Assembly (NCBI GenBank): GCA_964036045.1
Contig: OZ038381.1
Location: 160,832,283 to 160,896,282, forward strand
DNA from: Eutreptiella sp. 'Long Island Sound 2002'
Taxonomy: Eukaryota > Euglenozoa > Euglenophyceae > Eutreptiales > Eutreptiaceae
DNA: 64,000 nt
Direction: 5' to 3'
Shown here piece after piece: positions 1 through 13,051 of this stretch; positions within the stretch are counted from its first letter, which is position 1, and each line of letters starts with the position of its first letter. The position numbers were made by a program, and so were the translations under genes. The notes under the pieces were generated by a model, which searched no databases, was not told the origin of the DNA, and saw only the letters and a list, made by a program, of their open reading frames with translations.

Positions 1-2155
1 CTTTGAGTGGTTTCCACCCCTCACAATTGCCCAAACGGACGCCTAGACCCCAATACCTAGGCCCACTAGGCCGCGGCAAGCTGCAAGCTCAAGCCCAAAC
101 AAGTGGGTTCCCAAATGGGTCAACAGGGTCCAGTGGGGGCAAAAAGATGACTTTTCTCAAAAATGATCCTAGACCATGTGCGACCCTAAAACAAGTGTTT
201 TTGGACCGTTTTGAGCTTGTGGTGGCCCACTTTGGTCCTCCGAAAAATCCCCAAATGCCTTGAAAATGGGCTGTTTTGGGACCAAAAATGGGTCAAAAAT
301 GGGTCAAAAACGCATTTTTCCATTTCAGTTTGATGAGCAAACAAGCATACATGGTGTTCTGGGCAAGCATGGCGTCTTGGGCAAGCACAAGGTCACATCA
401 CGAGGTTAGGTGAGGTCCTGAGGCACAGCTAGGGAAATTACTCTCCAACCGAATCAAAACGGTGGGTGTATGCGCCCACCCAAAACAGAGTGCCCTAGAC
501 CAAGGGGGAGTATCTGCGCCGCGCGCGACTTTCCAACGTGTTTACCCGTAGGGGGCTGGCTTTGACACACCTCCCAAAATGCCCCTAAGGAGAGATACCC
601 CTTGGGTACCACACTTGCTGCTTGGCCACGCCAGACTGCTAAATCGCACCGCGTCAAGTGCTCCCCCCCAAAAAATGTTGTATAATGGCAATTCCAATTT
701 CAAATCAATGAATTACAACATTGATTGTTCATGCCCATAGCACCCAAGGGTAGTTTTGCATCTAGGGGGTGTCTAAGTGTCGCTCTATCAATTTTCCCAA
801 AAATTCAAGCTACATTGAAAAAAGAGCTTTTCTAAAGCAAGCATTGGTGTGGACTTCGGGACCCAACCCAGCAAGAGCCACCTTGGGTTGGTACTGTGCC
901 CATGGTGCAAAACAATTGTATGAGGAACCGACCAAGATGGTCATCCATCACATCGGGGTCACAATGGGCAACCAATTGTTTCGAAAGCTCACAAATGGGT
1001 GTCAGTTTTGCTTGGGTTCTCTTCCCCCACAAACAAGACCTGTGGCACACCACGACACATACAAAAAATTGGGAACCCAACCTCTGGCCATGCATGTGTA
1101 CGCCCTGCATAGATGAAGCACAACACAGAAATCAACACTTAATGGAACTGTTTGGCTCACAAAGAGCATGATGGAGCCAAGATGATGGATCAGGGCCTCG
1201 GCAACCGGTGCCTATTTTGTTGGCACTGGACGGTCTAGACGGTGATAAGTAGGGTGTAGGCAAATGATAGCTGACTAGCAACCCACAGAAAAGCACCCAC
1301 ACGGCATGGGACACCAGGGACCCGAACTGCCAAGAAGAGGGTGTCTCACAGGTGGGCCGTCTCCTCGCTTTTGTACGCGACCCCCCCCCCCCAGTAGAAA
1401 TGGGCCAAAGGCCCCCAAGGGAGGGGGGGGGGATTGGAGGGGGGGGGGGGTCCAGGTGGGGCGATTTGGGGTGGTGGTGGTGGGGGGGGGGGGGACAAGC
1501 TCCCGTTACCTCCCCTTGCCCTCCCTCTGGGGTGAGAGCTAGGGCTAGGGTTAGGGCTAGCGTTAGGGCTAGCGTTAGGGTTAGGGTCACCGAGCTGGTG
1601 GAACCAGTCTTGGTTTTATAACCCTTTTTAGTGTCTAGGGTGGACCTACTAGGTTTAGCCGCAGCAGCAAGCAGCAGCAAGCAAGCAAGCAGCAGCACGC
1701 GCGAAATGGGTAAAAATCAGAACTCCGTCGTGGTGCTTCAGATTCGGGTGAAATTTTGGTGGATGATACCTATGGGTGTGAAGTACAATCATACAGAGTT
1801 TGAGCAAGAAACTCAACGGTGGCGGCCGGGAACGGGATTCGCAAGTGGCGGACCTCAGTTTCAAAAATTGCAGTTTAGGGCCAAAAACAGCCATTTTTGG
1901 GCCAAAAAAGCCCTAGAACACATTCAAAACGGCCAAACGAAGGGAAACGGTGGGTACACTTCACGTGCCGCTTGATTTCCCCGTGTCAACGAGCTCTTTG
2001 CGGCCCTCTAACTCCATGATATGTCCCGGAAACGGCCCAAAAAGGCCCCCAGAAGCTCCAAATGCTGACAGCCACAAACCAAGAATCGGCCATATCTTTG
2101 GCTACATGTCTCAAAATGCGATTCCGAGGGCACCTACTCCACCCGCAACCCCCCA
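1..2155. repeat. Tandem unit copy 1
   Basis: Contains C and G runs at about 1381-1500 and a TTAGGG-like block at about 1538-1587. This copy has one TTAGGG fewer than the other three before GTCACCGAG. Confidence 0.9.
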
Positions 2156-4313
2156 CTTTGAGTGGTTACCACCCCTCACAATTGCCCAAACGGACGCCTA
2201 GACCCCAATACCTAGGCCCACTAGGCCGCGGCAAGCTGCAAGCTCAAGCCCAAACAAGTGGGTTCCCAAATGGGTCAACAGGGTCCAGTGGGGGCAAAAA
2301 GATGACTTTTCTCAAAAATGATCCTAGACCATGTGCGACCCTAAAACAAGTGTTTTTGGACCGTTTTGAGCTTGTGGTGGCCCACTTTGGTCCTCCGAAA
2401 ATCCCCAAATGCCTTGAAAATGGGCTGTTTTGGGACCAAAAATGGGTCAAAAATGGGTCAAAAACGCATTTTTCCATTTCAGTTTGATGAGCAAACAAGC
2501 ATACATGGTGTTCTGGGCAAGCATGGCGTCTTGGGCAAGCACAAGGTCACATCACGAGGTTAGGTGAGGTCCTGAGGCACAGCTAGGGAAATTACTCTCC
2601 AACCGAATCAAAACGGTGGGTGTATGCGCCCACCCAAAACAGAGTGCCCTAGACCAAGGGGGAGTATCTGCGCCGCGCGCGACTTTCCAACGTGTTTACC
2701 CGTAGGGGGCTGGCTTTGACACACCTCCCAAAATGCCCCTAAGGAGAGATACCCCTTGGGTACCACACTTGCTGCTTGGCCACGCCAGACTGCTAAATCG
2801 CACCGCGTCAAGTGCTCCCCCCCAAAAATTGTTGTATAATGGCAATTCCAATTTCAAATCAATGAATTACAACATTGAACGTTCATGCCCATAGCACCCA
2901 AGGGTAGTTTTGCATCTAGGGGGTGTCTAAGTGTCGCTCTATCAATTTTCCCAAAAATTCAAGCTACATTGAAAAAAGAGCTTTTCTAAAGCAAGCATTG
3001 GTGTGGACTTCGGGACCCAACCCAGCAAGAGCCACCTTGGGTTGGTACTGTGCCCATGGTGCAAAACAATTGTATGAGGAACCGACCAAGATGGTCATCC
3101 ATCACATCGGGGTCACAATGGGCAACCAATTGTTTCGAAAGCTCACAAATGGGTGTCAGTTTTGCTTGGGTTCTCTTCCCCCACAAACAAGACCTGTGGC
3201 ACACCACGACACATACAAAAAATTGGGAACCCAACCTCTGGCCATGCATGTGTACGCCCTGCATAGATGAAGCACAACACAGAAATCAACACTTAATGGA
3301 ACTGTTTGGCTCACAAAGAGCATGATGGAGCCAAGATGATGGATCAGGGCCTCGGCAACCGGTGCCTATTTTGTTGGCACTGGACGGTCTAGACGGTGAA
3401 AAGTAGGGTGTAGGCAAATGATAGCTGACTAGCAACCCACAGAAAAGCACCCACACGGCATGGGACACCAGGGACCTGAACCGCCAAGAAGAGGGTGTCT
3501 CACGGGTGGGCCGTCTCCTCGCTTTTGTATGCGACCCCCCCCCAGTAGAAATGGGCCAAAGGCCCCCAAGGGAGGGGGGGGATTGGAGGGGGGGGGGGGG
3601 GTCCAGGTGGGGCGATTTGGGGTGGTGGTGGGGGGGGGGGGGGGACCAAGCTCCCGTTACCTCCCCTTGCCCTCCCTCTGGGGTGAGAGCTAGGGCTAGG
3701 GTTAGGGCTAGCGTTAGGGCTAGCGTTAGGGTTAGGGTTAGGGTCACCGAGCTGGTGGAACCAGTCTTGGTTTTATAACCCTTTTTAGTGTCTAGGGTGG
3801 ACCTACTAGGTTTAGCAGCAGCAGCAAGCAGCAGCAAGCAAGCAAGCAGCAGCACGCGCGAAATGGGTAAAAATCAGAACTCCGTCGTGGTGCTTCAGAT
3901 TCGGGTGAAATTTTGGTGGATGATACCTATGGGTGTGAAGTACAATCACACAAAGTTTGAGCAAGAAACTCAACGGTGGCGGCCGGGAACGGGATTCGCA
4001 AGTGGCGGACCTCAGTTTCAAAAATTGCAGTTTAGGGCCAAAAAACAGCCATTTTTGGGCCAAAAAAGCCCTAGAACACATTCAAAACGGCCAAACGAAG
4101 GGAAACGGTGGGTACACTTCACGTGCCGCTTGATTTCCCCGTGTCAACGAGCTCTTTGCGGCCCTCTAACTCCATGATATGTCCCGGAAACGGCCCAAAA
4201 AGGCCCCCAGAAGCTCCAAATGCTGATAGCCACAAACCAAGAATCGGCCATATCTTTGGCTACATGGCTCAAAATGCGATTCCGAGGGCACCTACTCCAC
4301 CCGCAACCCCCCA
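2156..4313. repeat. Tandem unit copy 2
   Basis: TTAGGG-like block at about 3689-3744. The G run near 3590-3645 is longer than in copy 1. Confidence 0.9.
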
Positions 4314-6469
4314 CTTTGAGTGGTTTCCACCCCTCACAATTGCCCAAACGGACGCCTAGACCCCAATACCTAGGCCCACTAGGCCGCGGCAAGCTGCAAG
4401 CTCAAGCCCAAACAAGTGGGTTCCCAAATGGGTCAACAGGGTCCAGTGGGGGCAAAAAGATGACTTTTCTCAAAAATGATCCTAGACCATGTGCGACCCT
4501 AAAACAAGTGTTTTTGGACCGTTTTGAGCTTGTGGTGGCCCACTTTGGTCCTCCGAAAATCCCCAAATGCCTTGAAAATGGGCTGTTTTGGGACCAAAAA
4601 TGGGTCAAAAATGGGTCAAAAACGCATTTTTCCATTTCAGTTTGATGAGCAAACAAGCATACATGGTGTTCTGGGCAAGCATGGCGTCTTGGGCAAGCAC
4701 AAGGTCACATCACGAGGTTAGGTGAGGTCCTGAGGCACAGCTAGGGAAATTACTCTCCAACCGAATCAAAACGGTGGGTGTATGCGCCCACCCAAAACAG
4801 AGTGCCCTAGACCAAGGGGGAGTATCTGCGCCGCGCGCGACTTTCCAACGTGTTTACCCGTAGGGGGCTGGCTTTGACACACCTCCCAAAATGCCCCTAA
4901 GGAGAGATACCCCTTGGGTACCACACTTGCTGCTTGGCCACGCCAGACTGCTAAATCGCACCGCGTCAAGTGCCCCCCCCAAAAAATTGTTGTATAATGG
5001 CAATTCCAATTTCAAATCAATGAATTACAACATTGATTGTTCATGCCCATAGCACCCAAGGGTAGTTTTGCATCTAGGGGGTGTCTAAGTGTCGCTCTAT
5101 CAATTTTCCCAAAAATTCAAGCTACATTGAAAAAAGAGCTTTTCTAAAGCAAGCATTGGTGTGGACTTCGGGACCCAACCCAGCAAGAGCCACCTTGGGT
5201 TGGTACTGTGCCCATGGTGCAAAACAATTGTATGAGGAACCGACCAAGATGGTCATCCATCACATCGGGGTCACAATGGGCAACCAATTGTTTCGAAAGC
5301 TCACAAATGGGTGTCAGTTTTGCTTGGGTTCTCTTCCCCCACAAACAAGACCTGTGGCACACCACGACACATACAAAAAATTGGGAACCCAACCTCTGGC
5401 CATGCATGTGTACGCCCTGCATAGATGAAGCACAACACAGAAATCAACACTTAATGGAACTGTTTGGCTCACAAAGAGCATGATGGAGCCAAGATGATGG
5501 ATCAGGGCCTCGGCAACCGGTGCCTATTTTGTTGGCACTGGACGGTCTAGACGGTGATAAGTAGGGTGTAGGCAAATGATAGCTGACTAGCAACCCACAG
5601 AAAAGCACCCACACGGCATGGGACACCAGGGACCTGAACCGCCAAGAAGAGGGTGTCTCACGGGTGGGCCGTCTCCTCGCTTTTGTACGCGACCCCCCCC
5701 CCCCAGTAGAAATGGGCCAAAGGCCCCCAAGGGAGGGGGGGGGATTGGAGGGGGGGGGGGTCCAGGTGGGGCGATTTGGGGTGGTGGTGGGGGGGGGGGG
5801 ACCAAGCTCCCGTTACCTCCCCTTGCCCTCCCTCTGGGGTGAGAGCTAGGGCTAGGGTTAGGGCTAGCGTTAGGGCTAGCGTTAGGGTTAGGGTTAGGGT
5901 CACCGAGCTGGTGGAACCAGTCTTGGTTTTATAACCCTTTTTAGTGTCTAGGGTGGACCTACTAGGTTTAGCAGCAGCAGCAAGCAGCAGCAAGCAAGCA
6001 AGCAGCAGCACGCGCGAAATGGGTAAAAATCAGAACTCCGTCGTGGTGCTTCAGATTCGGGTGAAATTTTGGTGGATGATACCTATGGGTGTGAAGTACA
6101 ATCACACAAAGTTTGAGCAAGAAACTCAACGGTGGCGGCCGGGAACGGGATTCGCAAGTGGCGGACCTCAGTTTCAAAAATTGCAGTTTAGGGCCAAAAA
6201 ACAGCCATTTTTGGGCCAAAAAAGCCCTAGAACACATTCAAAACGGCCAAACGAAGGGAAACGGTGGGTACACTTCACGTGCCGCTTGATTTCCCCGTGT
6301 CAACGAGCTCTTTGCGGCCCTGTAACTCCATGATATGTCCCGGAAACGGCCCAAAAAGGCCCCCAGAAGCTCCAAATGCTGACAGCCACAAACCAAGAAT
6401 CGGCCATATCTTTGGCTACATGGCTCAAAATGCGATTCCGAGGGCACCTACTCCACCCGCAACCCCCCA
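4314..6469. repeat. Tandem unit copy 3
   Basis: TTAGGG-like block at about 5844-5900. Confidence 0.9.
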
Positions 6470-8629
6470 CTTTGAGTGGTTTCCACCCCTCACAATTGCC
6501 CAAACGGACGCCTAGACCCCAATACCTAGGCCCACTAGGCCGCGGCAAGCTGCAAGCTCAAGCCCAAACAAGTGGGTTCCCAAATGGGTCAACAGGGTCC
6601 AGTGGGGGCAAAAAGATGACTTTTCTCAAAAATGATCCTAGACCATGTGCGACCCTAAAACAAGTGTTTTTGGACCGTTTTGAGCTTGTGGTGGCCCACT
6701 TTGGTCCTCCGAAAAATCCCCAAATGCCTTGAAAATGGGCTGTTTTGGGACCAAAAATGGGTCAAAAATGGGTCAAAAACGCATTTTTCCATTTCAGTTT
6801 GATGAGCAAACAAGCATACATGGTGTTCTGGGCAAGCATGGCGTCTTGGGCAAGCACAAGGTCACATCACGAGGTTAGGTGAGGTCCTGAGGCACAGCTA
6901 GGGAAATTACTCTCCAACCGAATCAAAACGGTGGGTGTATGCGCCCACCCAAAACAGAGTGCCCTAGACCAAGGGGGAGTATCTGCGCCGCGCGCGACTT
7001 TCCAACGTGTTTACCCGTAGGGGGCTGGCTTTGACACACCTCCCAAAATGCCCCTAAGGAGAGATACCCCTTGGGTACCACACTTGCTGCTTGGCCACGC
7101 CAGACTGCTAAATCGCACCGCGTCAAGTGCTCCCCCCAAAAAATTGTTGTATAATGGCAATTCCAATTTCAAATCAATGAATTACAACATTGATTGTTCA
7201 TGCCCATAGCACCCAAGGGTAGTTTTGCATCTAGGGGGTGTCTAAGTGTCGCTCTATCAATTTTCCCAAAAATTCAAGCTACATTGAAAAAAGAGCTTTT
7301 CTAAAGCAAGCATTGGTGTGGACTTCGGGACCCAACCCAGCAAGAGCCACCTTGGGTTGGTACTGTGCCCATGGTGCAAAACAATTGTATGAGGAACCGA
7401 CCAAGATGGTCATCCATCACATCGGGGTCACAATGGGCAACCAATTGTTTCGAAAGCTCACAAATGGGTGTCAGTTTTGCTTGGGTTCTCTTCCCCCACA
7501 AACAAGACCTGTGGCACACCACGACACATACAAAAAATTGGGAACCCAACCTCTGGCCATGCATTTGTACGCCCTGCATAGATGAAGCACAACACAGAAA
7601 TCAACACTTAATGGAACTGTTTGGCTCACAAAGAGCATGATGGAGCCAAGATGATGGATCGGGGCCTCGGCAACCGGTGCCTATTTTGTTGGCACTGGAC
7701 GGTCTAGACGGTGATAAGTAGGGTGTAGGCAAATGATAGCTGACTAGCAACCCACAGAAAAGCACCCACACGGCATGGGACACCAGGGACCTGAACCGCC
7801 AAGAAGAGGGTGTCTCACGGGTGGGCCGTCTCCTCGCTTTTGTACGCGACCCCCCCCCCCCCCGTAGAAATGGGCCAAAGGCCCCCAAGGGAGGGGGGGG
7901 GGGGATTGGAGGGGGGGGGGTCCAGGTGGGGCGATTTGGGGTGGTGGTGGTGGGGGGGGGGGACAAGCTCCCGTTACCTCCCCTTGCCCTCCCTCTGGGG
8001 TGAGAGCTAGGGCTAGGGTTAGGGCTAGCGTTAGGGCTAGCGTTAGGGTTAGGGTTAGGGTCACCGAGCTGGTGGAACCAGTCTTGGTTTTAAAACCCTT
8101 TTTAGTGTCTAGGGTGGACCTACTAGGTTTAGCAGCAGCAGCAAGCAGCAGCAAGCAAGCAAGCAGCAGCACGCGCGAAATGGGTAAAAATCAGAACTCC
8201 GTCGTGGTGCTTCAGATTCGGGTGAAATTTTGGTGGATGATACCTATGGGTGTGAAGTACAATCACACAAAGTTTGAGCAAGAAACTCAACGGTGGCGGC
8301 CGGGAACGGGATTCGCAAGTGGCGGACCTCAGTTTCAAAAATTGCAGTTTAGGGCCAAAAACAGCCATTTTTGGGCCAAAAAAGCCCTAGAACACATTCA
8401 AAACGGCCAAACGAAGGGAAACGGTGGGTACACTTCACGTGCCGCTTGATTTCCCCGTGTCAACGAGCTCTTTGCGGCCCTCTAACTCCATGATATGTCC
8501 CGGAAACGGCCCAAAAAGGCCCCCAGAAGCTCCAAATGCTGATAGCCACAAACCAAGAATCGGCCATATCTTTGGCTACATGGCTCAAAATGCGATTCCG
8601 AGGGCACCTACTCCACCCGCAACCCCCCA
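6470..8629. repeat. Tandem unit copy 4
   Basis: TTAGGG-like block at about 8004-8061, followed by a single-base change (TTTTAAAACCC instead of TTTTATAACCC). Confidence 0.9.
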
Positions 8630-9185
8630 CTTTGAGTGGTTTCCACCCCTCACAATTGCCCAAACGGACGCCTAGACCCCAATACCTAGGCCCACTAGGC
8701 CGCGGCAAGCTGCAAGCTCAAGCCCAAACAAGTGGGTTCCCAAATGGGTCAACAGGGTCCAGTGGGGGCAAAAAGATGACTTTTCTCAAAAATGATCCTA
8801 GACCATGTGCGACCCTAAAACAAGTGTTTTTGGACCGTTTTGAGCTTGTGGTGGCCCACTTTGGTCCTCCGAAAATCCCCAAATGCCTTGAAAATGGGCT
8901 GTTTTGGGACCAAAAATGGGTCAAAAATGGGTCAAAAACACATTTTTCCAAAACTCATCCTCGACCATTTGGGGTGCACAAACGGGTGAAATGAGCCCAT
9001 TTTGAGCCCATTTTGGGGCATTTTGGCCCCTCAGAAGTCCAAGAAGCCTTGAAAGTGGGCCTCGTTCATCTGCAAGCTGATTTCACTTTGTCAAGAGCCA
9101 TCAATGTGTGAATCATTCTTGATGTCCCTCACCAGTCATAGCTGATGTTCCCTCCCCCACCAGCTCGGTCCCAATATTCAGTCTT

Positions 9186-9262
9186 GATTAGTGTTAGGGT
9201 TGGGGTTAGGGTCATGGGTCAGGTTAGGTGTAGGGTTAGGAGTTAGAGTCAAGGTTGGGTTC
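9186..9262 (+). repeat. Degenerate telomere-like repeats
   Basis: A run of imperfect G-rich hexamer/heptamer repeats (GTTAGGGTTGGGGTTAGGG and variants such as GTGTAGGG and GTTAGGAG) lies just past the end of the tandem array. It is too degenerate to be a functional telomere. It reads as an interstitial relic of a former chromosome end or of the TTAGGG block carried in each array unit. Confidence 0.75.
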
Positions 9263-9538
9263 AAGTATAGCGTTGGGGTGCTCCACCGCCTGGACGGGGA
9301 GGGATGCTACGTAGGCAAGGGGAATGAAAAAAAATTTCAGGCGCCTTTGGCGCCACCATATGTATGGCCGGTAGCTTTTGACCCTTGGTAACTAAGTGGG
9401 CCCGGAGGGCGGGGGGGGGGGGGGGAGTCGCTCAGCCGAACCGAGGAGACGCCCCCCCCGTGGGGTGTCTTGTCCCAACCCGTAATTGTATGGCCGGTTG
9501 CTATCACTGCAAAGGCAAAAATAAAGTTGTTTGCATGA

Positions 9539-9680
9539 TTTGAATTTTGCTTGGGTTCTCTTCCCTGCCCGAACGACCTGTGGCAGACCGCGACACATAC
9601 AACAGGAACCCAACCTCCGGCCATGCATGTGTATGCCTAGCAGAGATGAAGAACAACAGAGAAAATCAACACTAAATGGA
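9539..9680. repeat. Diverged fragment of the 2.16-kb unit
   Basis: This stretch aligns to positions about 1010-1145 of copy 1 (shared TTTGCTTGGGTTCTCTTCCC, CGACACATACA, GGCCATGCATGTGTA, AAATCAACACT), with many substitutions and small gaps. It is much more diverged than the array copies are from each other, so it is an old copy left beside the young array. Flanking DNA at 8951-9185 and 9263-9538 holds nothing I recognise apart from a G run near 9410. Confidence 0.85.
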
Positions 9681-9689
9681 AAAACCACA

Positions 9690-12600
9690 TAATGGTATAA
9701 TATATACAAGTGTAATTGAAGAATGGATCAAATTTTGAGCTCGGAGCCACCGGGCACAAATTCCATGAAACCAAAGTCCATCTGGACAGATATGGGCATT
9801 CCCCAATTCCGGTGGGGGCAAATGCCGATAGAGTCTAGGATTGTGGGTCAGGGGCTGGTAGCCAATTCCAGTGGGGGGACCCCCATGAACCACACATTTG
9901 CGATTGTGGCGAGCCTTGCTCCAAGATGGTCAATTATCCGATCCAAACTCATGGTTGGACGAGAAAGGGGCAAATTGTTGTCTAGGACACGGCCTTCCCA
10001 GTCGACATATATGACATGGTGGGCTCCATGCACACCAGTGCCCTCGAGGTAGAGCAACCAAAAACACAGCGCCGCATTCGAAGCAGAAGGAATGGGCACC
10101 CAAATTTGCCAAGGGGGCAAGGAACACACTGCACAAGTCAGGTCAAGTCATGAAACTCATAAAACTCATGCTAGGTGTGCAAGACAAAGAACAATACAAC
10201 AAACAACGCAAAGTCGCAAACACCATGGCCCAAAGGCGATAGTGAAAGAACTTGCCCCACCATGGGGAGGGGGCACGCGCAACAAAAGAGGGACAACCCA
10301 GCACCCCTCGTGGGTGGGGGGGGGGGGGTTGGCGGTCGGACACACGGGCAGATTCTGCGCCCTCCAGGCAAGGTGGGGGACCTGCCGTCACGGTCTCCGG
10401 AACCCCCGGCACCCGACCACCCTCTGATGCTCGAAGGAGCTACTCTACCTGCTACAACCACCCATCGTGCTAGTTGCACCCCCCTCCCCCCCGACCGAAC
10501 CCATCCCATGGCTCCGTACCGACCGCGGGTGGGCGGATGGGCAAATAGAAAATTGCCTGTTGAAAAAGAAAGGCAATTTTTTTTAAACCCGTAACAGTTG
10601 CTCCACCAAGTGTCCGCTGTGCGTACACAGAGCAGTGCAAAAGTTCGTTGACAGGCCTCGTTAAGGGTCAGACCCTTGGGCGGCCCGGACCTTAACCCTG
10701 GTGAGGCTGGCTTGTGGTTGGAACGAGTCGTGCACCCAGCGTCGCCCTTGTCGGACCGAAGCCGTGGGTGTCTGGTCTGTGGCAAATGAGTTAGGCAGCT
10801 ACAATCCGGTCAAGACTATGGCATCTCCCCAAACCTCCATAGACCGCATATCCTCCGGTGGCTCCAATACTATGGTCGTTATTGCAGAACGCGGTTGTTT
10901 CGAGGGCAGTGTTGACTGGCGGGGTCTCGGCTGTTTCAGCTTCCACCGCGATAAGACATGTGTCTCGGCGTCATACTGGCTGGTAAGTCGGCCACCTTCT
11001 ATTTGTTCCACCTCCCCACATGTCATGTAACCAGGTGCTCTACTCTCTGTACAAACGTCCAACTCTGTAACCGTGCTCGCATCCATGCAAAATAGGCCAG
11101 ATTTCGTTTTGCCTGTAGGGACTCGCGCGGTCGTTGGCAGAGGACCCTTTGATGTGTGTAATGGTGGAGCATGTGGTACTGTACCGCCCATGCAGATTCT
11201 TGCACGTACACACGTACACATTCTATGAAGAGTCGGTGTGTCATCTCCTTGGCCCGCGTATACCACAGGGCAAGGTGACGCTCCACGTGAGCCATCATGA
11301 GCGTCAACTTGGAATTCCACAAAGACAGTAGTAAGACGTCCGCGGTGGTTGTCAAAATGAGGTGTGTTTTAATAATGTTCCCCCGGGCGACGCCTGCCTG
11401 GACCGTCATGGCGTCAATACCTCGACATCACGTTTACGTTACAGACGTCCTCGACGTCCTCTACCGTCATTAAAAGAAAGGCAAACAATTGTTTTTAGTG
11501 AAAAAGCAAGGGTTTGCCAAGGGGGAGGGGGGCACAAGTCAGGTCAAGTCATCCAACTTAGACTGGGTGTACGTCCCTCTAGCCAAGGCCCCACAGAACA
11601 AAAACCCAAAAGCCAAAAGAAAAGAACGCGTGCAGGGGGGCCCGAAGGCTTTGGCACGCGGCAAGCGCCTCCGCCAGCAGGCACACGAAAGAAATGCCGC
11701 CGCCAGCCACAACAACCGGCGCTTGCCTTGGCTAGCTCGAAATACCCCTCCCGAGGCATTGGACACTCCTAAAATCCACCACAGAGGTACCCCTCAAGAG
11801 CTGCCTATAAATTGTCCAGGCCATGCGCTCAGCTTGCATCTTATTCCTGGCAAAATTACCGTGTGCGCTTTTTGCTGTTATCTAAGCATGAGGTTGGCGT
11901 TGTATAGCTGTTTTGCTTGGTTTTCAGGGACCACATCCGTGCTTGTGCACGGGGAGGGGGGGTACTCCCGTCTTGGAAAACTGGCCACACTCGGTGGCAA
12001 TGGACGCGCGGGGCAGGACCCGTATGATATCCATTCCCGATGGTCAATGATCGGGCCAGCTTGCCGGGGCCCAAGGCTGAAAAGCACCAAAGCAACTTCT
12101 ACCAAGCCATAGAGGCCATCCATTGCCTGATGGACCGCACTGGAGGATGGGGGTTTTTCACCACACGTGGGGGAAAGGTATGGGGTGGCCTGGAGTTTGC
12201 AGGCCCAAAGCTAGCAGCTTGTGGAGTTGCAGTCGCTGGCCTGGGCTGTGAAGCCGGCGGGTAGGTTGGGCTATTCGGCGGTGCGTCCACAAACGATACC
12301 AAAGCCCGGACCCTCCCACCACCATCCCAATAGGGCCCCCCTCCCAAGACCCAGCCCTAGATTCAAACACAGGGCCTGGGCCAACGGCAAGGGCGCACCC
12401 CAGGGTTCAGGCGATATGGCTTGCAATACCACCAGGGACCCCAAGACCGCCAAGGGGGTGCAGCCCTACGCTTCCCCCTTTAGCTAGCAGAAGGCGCCTG
12501 CAGGCAAAGGGCACGCCACCCCCAAGGGGCGCACAAAGCCCAAAAAGGACTACAATATCCAGTGCTTCATTTCATGTGAACTAGACGACAGTCAATGCCA

Positions 12601-13045
12601 CTCAGGCATACTCCTACCCCAGAGAAGTGGATATTTCTTTGGACAATCACTGTCGTCGTCACATGCGCACCATCTGACAATCCAGAGCTACCTACTCCGG
12701 AAAGGGGGAACCGGAAAAACAGGACATACATCCCCAAGATCAAAGAAAATCAAAGAAATAACAAACCTCACAGAATCCAGAGCAAGGCACAATTCTGCAT
12801 CCCCCCCCCTGCTCACTGACCTGCAGGCCACGGGAAACGAGCTACCATTCAAAAATATGGAAACGGCCTTGGCAACCCCTTCCACGTCACATACCTGCTT
12901 TCTGCCGCTTGCCTGCATGCCTCCCTGTCAACAAATCGAGGCCTGCGGCTAGGCGGATCCGCCGGGTTTCGTTCCGAAGCTACATAAAGGACTGCTAATT
13001 GCATCCTACTCCAGCACCAACACCATCACCATCCGATCTCTGCCG
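9690..13045. other. No recognised gene; short dispersed repeats only
   Basis: Open frames exist on both strands, but none shows a domain or composition I recognise, and several are proline- or glycine-rich translations of G/C runs. A 21-base direct repeat (GCACAAGTCAGGTCAAGTCA plus T) occurs at 10131-10151 and 11532-11552. A second motif, about TTGAAAAAGAAAGGCAA, occurs near 10563 and, in variant form, near 11475 and 50268. A third, TACAATCC(G/A)GTCAAGAC, occurs near 10800 and 49652. These hints suggest an old dispersed element shared with the 49.6-50.4 kb region. Confidence 0.4.
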
Positions 13046-13051
13046 GCCACC

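Larger units (their letters stand above)
1..8950. repeat. Tandem array of a ~2.16-kb subtelomere-like unit (4 full copies + partial fifth)
   Basis: The unit beginning CTTTGAGTGG recurs at 1, 2156, 4314, 6470 and 8630, so period lengths are 2155, 2158, 2156 and 2160 bases. Copies are nearly identical; differences are scattered substitutions and changes in homopolymer length. The fifth copy breaks off at about 8950, where the sequence diverges. Each unit holds, in order, a unique-looking half with short open frames, runs of C and G, a TTAGGG-like block, a CAG/CAAG-rich stretch, and an A-rich segment with repeated ATGGGTCAAAA. I see no rRNA, tRNA or known protein. The short frames are shared by all copies only because the DNA is. 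The array starts before the window. A subtelomeric or heterochromatic satellite is the best reading. Confidence 0.95.

Noticed and set aside
769-1116. A 115-residue frame identical in four tandem units
   Set aside because: The DNA of the units is nearly identical throughout, both strands carry similar frames there, and no domain or coding bias is visible; conservation is not evidence of coding here.
1538-8061. TTAGGG blocks as true telomere
   Set aside because: They are short, imperfect (GCTAGCG interruptions) and internal to each repeat unit.
1-8950. rDNA unit
   Set aside because: No conserved rRNA core motif was recognised and the unit is too short for an 18S-28S repeat.
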